From Corynebacterium freneyi (lineage in GTDB: Bacteria; Actinomycetota; Actinomycetes; Mycobacteriales; Mycobacteriaceae): 64,000 nucleotides of DNA. Position 1 is the stretch's first letter, and each line of letters opens with the position of its first letter. A model generated the notes under the pieces. That model saw only the letters and a list, made by a program, of their open reading frames with translations. It was not told the DNA's origin and made no database searches. The stretch spans positions 1,364,001-1,428,000 of the forward strand of contig NZ_CP047357.1 of the NCBI RefSeq assembly GCF_030408835.1, read 5' to 3'. This document shows positions 1-8,621 of the stretch, piece after piece. A program made the translations under genes and the position numbers.

Positions 1-66
1 TCGAAAGGGATTATCCGCGTCGTTTTTTACGATGCCCGCAGATTGCCGGATGGAAGGAGCCAACCG

Positions 67-594
67 ATGACCGCCTTTATCGAAGATTACCGCATCAACA
101 CCCTGACCAGGGGAGAAGAGCAGCTTTGCGACGGGGTGCCCGCGTGGGTCCGGCAACGCCCGATCGGCGCTTCGGCTCGTGTCGGCGCGTCCGTTCGTCG
201 GTCCGCAGCTTCCGGCGATGTTCGACGTCGTGGTGGCTCGGATCGAACGGGGGTCCGCACGTCCCGTGGCCCGTCGAACGGCCGTCCGGGTGGCGTTCCG
301 GGGGCTTCTCGGCGTCCGAACACAGGGCGAACGTCACCGGTGCCCGCACCCGGACACGGTGTTTCGAACATCGGCCACGTTCGGGGTAGCCGTTCGGTCG
401 TCCGGGGTCCGGTGCAGGGAGTGCGCCGCAACGCCACGTCCATGGCCATCGTCGCGGGCATCGGCGCCGTGTTCGGTCTCATGCTCCACTTTTCCGGCCT
501 GGGGGCGCCCATGCCGGACACTCCGCCCACGCCGACGTACGTCGGGGCGTCGAGCACGGCTGGGGAACCCGTGGCAGGCGGGGTCGCGAAGTAG
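67..594 (+). CDS. DivS/ChiZ-position small membrane protein lacking LysM
   Basis: 175 residues from the ATG at 67, chosen because AAGGAG (54-59) sits 7 bases upstream. The first 110 residues are Arg/Gly/Ser-rich and probably disordered. One hydrophobic segment follows (about residues 125-142), and the protein ends 33 residues later. In corynebacteria and mycobacteria the gene between lexA and nrdR encodes the SOS-induced division suppressor DivS or the LysM hydrolase ChiZ (Rv2719c). The same place just upstream of nrdR is the only reason for this call. No LysM motif is present, so it is either a shortened version or an unrelated membrane protein. The window begins just before it, so lexA and a SOS box cannot be checked. 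Confidence 0.45.
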   Translation: MTAFIEDYRINTLTRGEEQLCDGVPAWVRQRPIGASARVGASVRRSAASGDVRRRGGSDRTGVRTSRGPSNGRPGGVPGASRRPNTGRTSPVPAPGHGVSNIGHVRGSRSVVRGPVQGVRRNATSMAIVAGIGAVFGLMLHFSGLGAPMPDTPPTPTYVGASSTAGEPVAGGVAK

Positions 595-696
595 GGGCTC
601 GCCACAGAGGGGGTACCACGGAGGGGTCACCACGGAGTGGGGGACGAGTAAATGGGGTTGGCCGTACAGGAGGGTGCACGCCGTATGCTCGGAAGC

Positions 697-1146
697 GTGC
701 ATTGCCAGTTTTGCCACCATGATCAAACGAAGGTCATCGACTCGCGTCTCATCGACGACGGCATGACCATCCGCCGCCGGCGGGAGTGTTTGTCGTGCGG
801 TAAACGATTCACCACGCTGGAACGCTCCCAGCTCGTCGTCGTCAAGCGTGACGGGGTCGTGGAGGACTTCAGCCGTGACAAGGTCATCCGCGGCGTGCGG
901 CGGGCATGCCAGGGCCGTGACGTGCCGGAAGCATCGTTGAAGTTGCTCGCCCAACAAGTCGAGGAAACGCTGCGTTCGAAGGGCACGCCGCGCGTCAATT
1001 CCAACGACATCGGCCTGGCCATCCTGGAGCCGCTGCGCGACCTCGACGAAGTCGGCTACCTGCGGTTCGCGTCGGTGTACAAGTCCTTCAGCTCCGCCCA
1101 GGATTTCGAAAACGAAATCCGGTCTCTGCGCGAACGCGACGCGTAG
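697..1146 (+). CDS. nrdR: Transcriptional repressor NrdR
   Basis: Zinc-ribbon plus ATP-cone repressor of ribonucleotide reductase genes, which senses (d)ATP. The N-terminus carries two Cys pairs (HCQFC and CLSCG) that form the zinc ribbon. The ATP-cone follows with the family phrases [14 protein letters not shown] and [10 protein letters not shown]. The GTG at 697 gives the canonical 149-residue protein beginning (M)HCQFC. An in-frame ATG at 685, with AGGAGG at 668-673, would add four residues and has the better ribosome site. The gene converges on hrpA with only three bases between stops. One copy of the window-wide 11-mer lies in the VVK codons (837-847). Confidence 0.95.
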   Translation: MHCQFCHHDQTKVIDSRLIDDGMTIRRRRECLSCGKRFTTLERSQLVVVKRDGVVEDFSRDKVIRGVRRACQGRDVPEASLKLLAQQVEETLRSKGTPRVNSNDIGLAILEPLRDLDEVGYLRFASVYKSFSSAQDFENEIRSLRERDA

Positions 1147-1149
1147 CAC

Positions 1150-4100
1150 CTACCGCAACTTGTCGATGGCCTTCTTCACTCGCTGCGGCGACACCGTGCG
1201 GGCCGTGCCCAGACGCTGGGCGAACAAACTGACGCGCAGCTCCTGAATCATCCACCCGATGTCGCGGACGGCAGCCGACTTCCGGCGGCCCTCCGGCAAC
1301 GCTGCCAGACGCTTCTCCAGGTACTCCTTGACCTCGGTGACCTCGTCCTCCAATTCCGCATCACGGTCGGGATCGAGGACCATGTCGGCCAGACGAATCT
1401 CCATCGCCTCCAGGTACCGGGACAGATGACGCAGATTCGCCCACCCGTGACGGGCGACCGCACCCTTGGGCAGCATGAACGCAAGCTGCGACCGCATGTC
1501 GTCGATCGCCGGGCCATCCCACTCGTCCAACTGCGACACCACCCGGTGATACGCCGGAAGCATCTTCGCCATGCCCACGACGAGCTGACGAACCTGCCCC
1601 GCCACCTGCGGCTTCACCGTGTCGCGCAGCGTCGCGTACTCGGCGGGATCGCGGACCGGACCGCCGGCGTCGATCATCCGGTCGCGCACGACGGTCACCC
1701 GGCAGTCCTCGACGAGGCCCTCCGTCCCGGCATGCGGCCACGCGTCGACGGCGACCCGCTGCTGCAAGGGCAGTCCCTTGACCATCGCGGTGGTCTGCAC
1801 GGTGCATTCGCGCAGCAGCATCGTCAGCGTCGCCGTCATCAGCGACGCCTTCGCCTGCGCCTCCGTCGGCACGACCTTCACCGCGACGCCGTCCTTGGTG
1901 GCCACCAGCGTCGGGTAGGCGGTGACCTTCTGGCCGTCGACGGTGTTCTCCACGGTCTCCGGCACGGCGCCGAGGTTGTCGGCGGTCCACTCCTTCACCG
2001 CCGCATGCTGGGACGAACCGGCCGCCTTCGCCACGGCCGTGGTCACCTGTCCGGCGCGCCGCTTCTGCAGCGCCAGCAGATCCCGGTCCTGGTCGGTGAC
2101 GTCGCCGCGCCGGTCGACGGTGGCGAAGTTGAACCGCAGGTGCGGCGGCAGTTTGGTCACGTCGAAGTCGTCGGCGTTGATGCCCGTGCCGCCCAACTGG
2201 CGCAGCGCATCGGCCAGCGACTCCCGCAGCGGCCGCGCGTACGGGGTCATCGACGCCAGGGCGCGTGCCGCGAAGTCGGGGGCGGGCACGACGGAGCGTC
2301 GCGAGGCCTTGGGCAGGGTGCGGATCAGCGATTCCACCAGCTCCTGCCGCAGTCCGGGCACGAGCCAGTCGAATCCCTCGTCGCGCAGGCCGGCCAGCAG
2401 CGGCACGGGCACGTGGAGGGTGACGCCGTCGTCGTCGGCCCCGGGTTCGAAGCGGTAGGACAGTTGGAAGTCGAGGCTGCCCTGCTGCCACAGGTCGGGG
2501 AACGCGGCGGCGTCGACGTCGTGGGAATCCGGGTTGACCAGCGCGTTCGGGTCGAAGTCGAGCAGGTGCGGGTCGGATTGGGACGTCTTCTTCCACCACC
2601 GGTCGAAGTTGGCGGCCGTGGTGGCGTTGTGCGGGATCTTCGCGTCGTAGAAGGCGTACAGGGTGTCGTCGTCGACGACGATGCCGCGGCGGCGGGCCTT
2701 GTCCTCGATGCGGGCGGCGTCTTCGAGTTTGGCGCGGTTGTCGGCGAAGAACTTGTGGTGGGTGGTCCACTCGCCGTCGACGAGGGCGTGGCGGATGAAC
2801 ATTTCGCGCGCGGCGGCCGGGTCGACGCGGTGGTAGGGCACGGCGCGGTCGACGACGACGGGCACGCCGTAGAGCGTCGACTTCTGGTAGGCCATGGCCG
2901 CGCCGCGCTTGGTGGACCAGTGCGGTTCGGAGTACTGGTGTTTGAGCAGGTGGGAGGCGAGCTTTTCCACCCACGCCGGTTCGATGCGCGCGGCGTCGCG
3001 GGCGAAGGTGCGCGAAGTTTCGACGATTTCGGCGGCCATGACCCACCGCGGCGGCTTCTTCGCCAGCGACGACGACGGGTGCACGAGGAACTTGGTGTTG
3101 CGGGTGCCGGTGAATTCCTTGCCTTCGCCTTCGCGCACGCCGATCTGGGACAGCAGGCCGGCCAGCAGCGATTGGTGGATGGCGTCGGGGGAGGGGTCGT
3201 TGCCGTCGACGGACCAGTTCCAGCCGAGGTCGGCGACGACTTGGTTGAGCTGGCGAATCAGGTCCTGCCATTCCCGCACGCGCATGTAGTGCAGGAATTC
3301 ACGTTGGCACATTTTGCGGAATTGGTTGCCGGACAATTCGGCGCGCTTTTCCCGCAGGTGTTCCCACAGTTTGAGGTAGGACAGGAAGTCGTTGGTGGTG
3401 TCCTTGAATCGCGCGTGGGCCTGGTCGGCTTGGGCTTGCTTTTCCAGGGGGCGTTCGCGCACGTCCTGCAGGCTGAGGGCGGCGACGATGACGGTGACGG
3501 GTTTGAGCGCGCCGTTGGCGTGGGCTTCCACCAGCATCCGGGCCAGTCGGGGGTCGACGGGGATGCGCGCCAGTTCGCGGCCGGTCGGCGTCAGGGACAG
3601 TGCGTTGTCGGCGCCGTCGCCGTCGTCGTGTGCGTCGCGGGTGCCGGTGCGTTTTTTGCTTGACGACGTCCCGGCGGTGTCTTTGGCAGAGGCCAGTGCC
3701 CCGAGTTCGTCGAGAAGTTGCACGCCGTCGCGGATGGCCTTGTGGTCGGGGGCGTCGACGAAGGGGAACGCCGCGACGTCGCCGAGGCCGAGGTTGGCCA
3801 TCTGCAGGATCACCGACGCGAGGTTGGTGCGCTGGATCTCCGGATCGGTGAATTCCGGGCGGGACAGGAAGTCCTCTTCGGAGTACAAGCGGATGGCGAT
3901 GCCGTCGGCGACGCGGCCGCAGCGGCCCGAGCGCTGGTTGGCGCTGGCCTGGCTGACCGGTTCGACGGGCAGGCGCTGGACCTTGGTGCGGGTGGAGTAC
4001 CGGGAAATGCGGGCGGTGCCGGTGTCGACCACGTAGTGGATGCCCGGGACCGTCAGCGACGTTTCGGCGATGTTGGTGGCCAGGACGATGCGTCGTGAAG

Positions 4101-5211
4101 CATGCGGACCGAAAACCCGGTGCTGCTCCGCATTGGACAGGCGACCGAACAGCGGCAGCACCTCCACGCCGCGCCACTTCTGGCCCTCGATGGCTTCCGC
4201 GGCCTCGCGGATCTCGCGCTCGCCGGAGAAGAACACCAGGATGTCGCCGTCGCCTTCCCGCATGAGCTCGCGGCACGCGGCGACGACGCCGTCGATCTGG
4301 TCGATGTCGGTGACGCGGGTTTCGGTCTGCCCGTTTTTGCGGGTGACGGTCTCCTCGACGACCAGCGGGCGGTAGCGCACCTCGACGGGGTAGGTGCGGC
4401 CCGATACCTCGATGATCGGCGCGGGCTTGCCGTCGGCGTCGGCGAAATGCTCGGCGAAACGCTCCGGGTCGATCGTCGCCGAGGTGATGATGACCTTCAG
4501 GTCCGGGCGCTTCGGCAGCAGCCGCTTGAGGTAGCCCAGCAGGAAATCGATGTTGAGGCTGCGCTCGTGGGCCTCGTCGATGATGATCGTGTCGTACTCG
4601 AGCAGCAGCCGATCACGCTGGATCTCGGCGAGCAGGATTCCGTCGGTCATGAGTTTGACGCACGTGTCGCGGCCGACCTTGTCGTCGAAACGGATGGCGT
4701 AGCCGACGTGGCCGCCGATCTTCTCGCCCAGTTCGTCGGCGATGCGCTCGGCGACGGTGCGGGCCGCCAGACGGCGGGGCTGCGTGTGGCCGATCTTGCC
4801 CAGCACGCCGCGGCCGAGGTCGAGCAGGATCTTCGGGATCTGCGTGGTCTTGCCGGAACCGGTTTCGCCGGCGATGACGGTGACCTGGTTGTTTTCGATG
4901 GCCTCGGCGATGTCGTCGCGGCGGGCCGACACCGGCAGCGACGCCGGGTAGGTGATCTCCGGGATCGACTCGCGGCGTTCCTCGACGCGCAGGCGAGCCA
5001 GCTCGATGTCGTCGGCGATCGCGTGGATCGACGCCGGCGCCGACGCGCGCTTGAGGCGGCGGCGGAAGCTGCGGGCTTCCGCGTGGGGCACCCCGTCCAG
5101 GCGCGCGTAAATGGGCCGCTTGTCCACGTGGGGGCGGGAATCGGGGGAGCGGCGGCCGCGTCGCTGACCGCTGCGAGGGGCGCGGCCGGAATTCTCGTTG
5201 TGCTCAGACAT
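1150..5211 (-). CDS. hrpA: ATP-dependent RNA helicase HrpA (DEAH box)
   Basis: Very large DEAH/RHA-type RNA helicase (about 1350 residues, normal for HrpA). The Walker A is GETGSGKTT near residue 116, the DEAH box is in IIDEAHERS, and motif VI is QRSGRCGR. The helicase-associated region follows, then a long C-terminal DUF3418-type region unique to HrpA. HrpA has been linked to mRNA processing and to rescue of stalled ribosomes. A short Ser/Asp/Gly-rich linker (about 515-545) interrupts the middle and holds a copy of the window-wide 11-mer. I used the ATG at 5211 (MSEHNENSG); an upstream in-frame start at 5223 adds four residues. Neither has a strong ribosome site. Confidence 0.95.
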   Translation of the reverse strand: MSEHNENSGRAPRSGQRRGRRSPDSRPHVDKRPIYARLDGVPHAEARSFRRRLKRASAPASIHAIADDIELARLRVEERRESIPEITYPASLPVSARRDDIAEAIENNQVTVIAGETGSGKTTQIPKILLDLGRGVLGKIGHTQPRRLAARTVAERIADELGEKIGGHVGYAIRFDDKVGRDTCVKLMTDGILLAEIQRDRLLLEYDTIIIDEAHERSLNIDFLLGYLKRLLPKRPDLKVIITSATIDPERFAEHFADADGKPAPIIEVSGRTYPVEVRYRPLVVEETVTRKNGQTETRVTDIDQIDGVVAACRELMREGDGDILVFFSGEREIREAAEAIEGQKWRGVEVLPLFGRLSNAEQHRVFGPHASRRIVLATNIAETSLTVPGIHYVVDTGTARISRYSTRTKVQRLPVEPVSQASANQRSGRCGRVADGIAIRLYSEEDFLSRPEFTDPEIQRTNLASVILQMANLGLGDVAAFPFVDAPDHKAIRDGVQLLDELGALASAKDTAGTSSSKKRTGTRDAHDDGDGADNALSLTPTGRELARIPVDPRLARMLVEAHANGALKPVTVIVAALSLQDVRERPLEKQAQADQAHARFKDTTNDFLSYLKLWEHLREKRAELSGNQFRKMCQREFLHYMRVREWQDLIRQLNQVVADLGWNWSVDGNDPSPDAIHQSLLAGLLSQIGVREGEGKEFTGTRNTKFLVHPSSSLAKKPPRWVMAAEIVETSRTFARDAARIEPAWVEKLASHLLKHQYSEPHWSTKRGAAMAYQKSTLYGVPVVVDRAVPYHRVDPAAAREMFIRHALVDGEWTTHHKFFADNRAKLEDAARIEDKARRRGIVVDDDTLYAFYDAKIPHNATTAANFDRWWKKTSQSDPHLLDFDPNALVNPDSHDVDAAAFPDLWQQGSLDFQLSYRFEPGADDDGVTLHVPVPLLAGLRDEGFDWLVPGLRQELVESLIRTLPKASRRSVVPAPDFAARALASMTPYARPLRESLADALRQLGGTGINADDFDVTKLPPHLRFNFATVDRRGDVTDQDRDLLALQKRRAGQVTTAVAKAAGSSQHAAVKEWTADNLGAVPETVENTVDGQKVTAYPTLVATKDGVAVKVVPTEAQAKASLMTATLTMLLRECTVQTTAMVKGLPLQQRVAVDAWPHAGTEGLVEDCRVTVVRDRMIDAGGPVRDPAEYATLRDTVKPQVAGQVRQLVVGMAKMLPAYHRVVSQLDEWDGPAIDDMRSQLAFMLPKGAVARHGWANLRHLSRYLEAMEIRLADMVLDPDRDAELEDEVTEVKEYLEKRLAALPEGRRKSAAVRDIGWMIQELRVSLFAQRLGTARTVSPQRVKKAIDKLR

Positions 5212-5312
5212 GGTTGCCAGCAAGGGTAGCCGCTGGCGGCGTTAGCAATCTCACTGGCACGGGCGGGGCCGTGATGCGGGAATGAATGCCATCGTCATTT
5301 AAGGTTTTTCTC

Positions 5313-6767
5313 ATGAACTCCGTGTTGATCGCCGTTTTGGTGATGCTCATCCTCGCGATATCGCGCGTCCATGTTGTCCTGGCGCTCTTCATCGGCGCCC
5401 TGATCGGCGGTTTGCTCGGCGGCCTCGGTTTCGACGGGACGCTGGTGGCGTTCCAGGAGGGTCTGTCGGGTGGTGCGCGCATCGCGCTGAGTTACGCCTT
5501 GCTGGGCGCCTTCGCCATGGCCGTCGCCCAGTCGGGTCTGCCGCAGTTGCTGGCAAACAAGATCGTCGGCACGGTCACCGGCAAGGACCCGGAAGAAAAC
5601 GCCAAGGCGGTCGGCGTCGTGAAGTGGTCGATGCTCGGCGGTTTCACCCTGATGGCGGTGCTGTCGCAGAACCTCATTCCGGTGCACATCGCGTTCATCC
5701 CGTTGATCGTCCCGCCGCTGCTGGTGGCCATGAACAAACTGAAGATCGACCGCCGGGCCGCCGCGTGCGCTCTGACGTTCGGCCTGGTGACCACCTACAT
5801 GTTCATCCCGCTGGGCTTCGGTTCGATCTTCCTCAACGACATCCTGCTGGGCAACATCGAAAGCGCCGGCCTGGACACCAGCGACATCAACATCCTGCAG
5901 GCGATGGGCATCCCCGCCGCCGGCATGTTCACCGGCCTGCTCGTCGCACTGTTCATCAGCTACCGCAAGCCCCGCACCTACGCCGATGAGCCCATCGCCG
6001 ACACGGGCGCCCGCGGCAGCGCCGACGCCGATCGGGACGATCTGTTCCCGGCCGGTGCCGCCGACCCGGACGCCGCCGGCGACTACGCCGCCGTGGACAC
6101 CATCGCGCGTGCGGCAACCGAGCCGATCGAGCGTCGCAAGGTGATCATCGCGGTGGTCGCGATTTTCGCCACCTTCGGCATCCAGGTGTGGATGCAGTCG
6201 ACCGATTTCGAGGCCGACTCGCTGCTCATCGGCGCGCTGGCGGGTCTGGCGGTGTTCATGATCACCGGTGGCGTCAATTGGCGCGAGGCCGACGACGTGT
6301 TCACCGCAGGTATGAAGATGATGGCCCTGATCGGTTTCATCATGATTTCCGCCCAGGGCTTCGCCTCCGTGATGACGGAGACCGGCGACGTCGAGCCGCT
6401 GGTCGAGGCCACCGCCGAGATGTTCGCCGGTTCGCAGGCCGCGGCGGCGATCGCGATGCTCATCGTCGGTCTCATCGTCACCATGGGCATTGGTTCGTCG
6501 TTCTCGACGCTGCCGATCATCTCGGCGATCTACGTGCCGCTGTGCGCTGCGCTGGGTTTCTCGCCGCTGGCCACCGTCGCCATCATCGGCACCGCCGGTG
6601 CGCTGGGTGATGCGGGGTCGCCGGCGTCGGACTCCACGCTGGGCCCGACGGCCGGCCTCAACGCCGACGGACAGCACGACCACATCCGCGACTCGGTCAT
6701 CCCGACGTTCATCCACTTCAACCTTCCGCTGCTGGCGGCGGGCTGGATTGCGGCGATGGTTCTGTAG
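5313..6767 (+). CDS. Na+/H+ antiporter family membrane protein (NhaC/YuiF type)
   Basis: 484 residues with about a dozen hydrophobic segments and a central hydrophilic Asp/Ala-rich loop (about residues 225-265). The sequence resembles the NhaC-like Na+/H+ antiporter superfamily, with an N-terminal repeat around GLPQLLANKI and a C-terminal GALGDAGSPASDSTLGPTAGLN stretch typical of the YuiF group. It probably exchanges Na+ or another cation, or a small metabolite, for protons; the substrate is not readable. The ATG at 5313 is chosen because AAGG at 5301-5304 is correctly spaced; an upstream ATG at 5286 lacks a ribosome site. It is single and convergent with the lipase. Confidence 0.8.
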   Translation: MNSVLIAVLVMLILAISRVHVVLALFIGALIGGLLGGLGFDGTLVAFQEGLSGGARIALSYALLGAFAMAVAQSGLPQLLANKIVGTVTGKDPEENAKAVGVVKWSMLGGFTLMAVLSQNLIPVHIAFIPLIVPPLLVAMNKLKIDRRAAACALTFGLVTTYMFIPLGFGSIFLNDILLGNIESAGLDTSDINILQAMGIPAAGMFTGLLVALFISYRKPRTYADEPIADTGARGSADADRDDLFPAGAADPDAAGDYAAVDTIARAATEPIERRKVIIAVVAIFATFGIQVWMQSTDFEADSLLIGALAGLAVFMITGGVNWREADDVFTAGMKMMALIGFIMISAQGFASVMTETGDVEPLVEATAEMFAGSQAAAAIAMLIVGLIVTMGIGSSFSTLPIISAIYVPLCAALGFSPLATVAIIGTAGALGDAGSPASDSTLGPTAGLNADGQHDHIRDSVIPTFIHFNLPLLAAGWIAAMVL

Positions 6768-6780
6768 GAAATCCGCGGCC

Positions 6781-6870
6781 GGTAGGCGGCGTTTGCCACC
6801 TACCGGGCAAGCCGGAAGTTCCCGGCCCATTAACGTCTCGACCGCGCACGGTGTCGGATCGGTGCGCGGT
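6781..6870. terminator. Two hairpins between convergent genes
   Basis: Hairpin 1: GGTAGGCGGC (6781-6790), four-base loop, GCCACCTACC (6795-6804), one mismatch. Hairpin 2: perfect nine-base arms ACCGCGCAC (6841-6849) and GTGCGCGGT (6862-6870). Neither has a strong T run. They lie in the gap between the antiporter and lipase stops, so termination in both directions is the likely role. Confidence 0.45.
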
Positions 6871-6901
6871 CGTGGTGTCTTTGGGCCGATGATCGGCGCG
6901 G

Positions 6902-8311
6902 CTAGATCGAGCCGGACGAAGCGTCGGCCGACGAGGACGCCGGGACGTCGACGCCGTTGAACTGGCCGATGAGCCAATCCTTGGCATCGACGAAGCCCAC
7001 CGGCATCGGGCCGAGATGGCCGATCGAGAAGCGCGGCAGCACGGAGGGCAGCGGCATCGAACGGAACTCGACGTCGGCGCCCATGTCCGCCCACCGCTGC
7101 GCCAGGGCCTCGGCCTGATCATGCGGGATGGCGTCGTCGTTGACGTTGTTGACCACCAGCACCGGGGCGTTGGGCTTCAACGTGCCGATGAGCTGACGAT
7201 CCACCAACGCCTTCAGCGTCGGATTGGTGCGGATGTGCTCCTGAATGGATCGGCCATCCTGGGTCAACTCGCCCGTCGGGTTGGGGTGGGTGGTGCCCAT
7301 CACGCCGAAGGAGACGACGCTGTCGACGATGCACTGGGTGCGGGTCTTCTCCACGACTTCCCGTCCCTTGTCGTTGGTGATGGCGTCGATCTCACCCCGG
7401 ATCTCCGGGTGGGCCTCCAGCAGACCGTTGATGGTGTAGCCGAGAACGCCGACGATGATGTTGCGATCGACCGCGCCGGCGACGACCTCCAGATCCGCCG
7501 GGGGAGCACCGGCGTAGGTGCCCTTCACGTCGAGCTCCGGCGCGTAAGACTCCGCCAGCTCGGCCGCCGCCGCAGCGGCACCCCCGCCCTGGGAGTAACC
7601 CCAGAAACCGACGGGAGAGTGCTCCCCGGTCAGCGCCGGCACGACCCGCGCGGCATCGAGCATCGCGTGTCCCTGATCGACGCGGTTCATGTAGGTGTGA
7701 ACCCCCGGGGTGCCCAGACCAATGTAGTCGGTCATCACCACGCGCACGCCGTCGCGAAGCAAAATGTTGGCGAACATCAGCTCGTAGTTGATGCCCATGG
7801 ACGGCTGCTCCACATCCAGACCGAGCATGCCCGACGCCAGACGCGACGGAGCGCACTGGTCACCCTGGCCGATGGTTCCGGAGCCGATGACCACCGTCGG
7901 ACGCGCGCCCTCACCCGTCCACTCCGCGATCGGATCCATGGCGAAACCGGTCACCGCGACGATCTCGTCACGGCTGTTGAGCGAGGTGTACATGAACCGC
8001 TCCGCCTTGCCAGGCCACGGCCCATCGACGTTCGGCAACGTGACGTTGAGATCCATCGGTTCGGACCGGATCAACTGGCCCGGCGCGCCGGGAAGCTGCT
8101 CCGGCGGCATGTAAAACGCGTTGGCCCCCGTGAAGTCGGGGGACATGTCCAGGGAACCCAGCGACGGCGCGGGAACGTCCTGGGCCGTGGCATGGGGAGC
8201 CGCGAGAAGAGACGCGCACATCGCGGCGGCGGTCAACGAAGCGAAGGCGACGGAACGGGACGACTGGCCGAAACGGCGTCCGAGAGATCGACGGCGGAAA
8301 GACGAAGACAC
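6902..8311 (-). CDS. Secreted LIP-family lipase/esterase (paralogue 1)
   Basis: 469 residues from a GTG at 8311, chosen because AGGAG lies 7 bases upstream; longer in-frame starts have no ribosome site and bury the signal peptide. The N-terminus is Arg-rich, then hydrophobic, with a signal peptidase site around AHATAQ. The nucleophile elbow GYSQGG places Ser at about residue 240. VTDYIGLGTPGVH and NRVDQGHAMLDAAR match the secretory lipase (LIP) family, which hydrolyses triacylglycerols or short esters. The protein is clearly paralogous to the gene at 17432-18778. It faces the ceramidase divergently, which suggests shared control of host-lipid breakdown. Confidence 0.85.
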   Translation of the reverse strand: MSSSFRRRSLGRRFGQSSRSVAFASLTAAAMCASLLAAPHATAQDVPAPSLGSLDMSPDFTGANAFYMPPEQLPGAPGQLIRSEPMDLNVTLPNVDGPWPGKAERFMYTSLNSRDEIVAVTGFAMDPIAEWTGEGARPTVVIGSGTIGQGDQCAPSRLASGMLGLDVEQPSMGINYELMFANILLRDGVRVVMTDYIGLGTPGVHTYMNRVDQGHAMLDAARVVPALTGEHSPVGFWGYSQGGGAAAAAAELAESYAPELDVKGTYAGAPPADLEVVAGAVDRNIIVGVLGYTINGLLEAHPEIRGEIDAITNDKGREVVEKTRTQCIVDSVVSFGVMGTTHPNPTGELTQDGRSIQEHIRTNPTLKALVDRQLIGTLKPNAPVLVVNNVNDDAIPHDQAEALAQRWADMGADVEFRSMPLPSVLPRFSIGHLGPMPVGFVDAKDWLIGQFNGVDVPASSSADASSGSI

Positions 8312-8621
8312 GAAAAAGCTCCTGGCGGAAATCGGCGATCGCCCGCGGGCACGTGCGGGCAACCGGGGGTGCTGCGTGGGGAGAAAGGGGCGGACGAAGG
8401 CCATGCGTCCTGGTGCGGCGCCGGTTTCGTCCATATGATTAGCCCCGGTGAAAGGTTAAGCGATGGCAATAGTCTCCACCCGGAAGGGGTCTCATCGCTG
8501 GATTTTGACCAAAAATTACATATATGAGTGTCGCGTCACACTAAGGTTCCGCCAAGAGTTCGGCGACGAACGTTTCGTCGCACGACCGCACACGAACCAC
8601 CATCGTCGAGGGGAACCGCAC
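8312..8621. promoter_or_regulatory. Divergent lipase/ceramidase control region
   Basis: 310 bases between the divergent lipase and ceramidase starts. The middle (about 8500-8530) is AT-rich, with TTGACC at 8505-8510 and TATATG at 8521-8526, but spacing for a standard promoter is poor. A ribosome site (GAGGGG) precedes the ceramidase ATG. No repeat or operator is clear. Confidence 0.35.
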
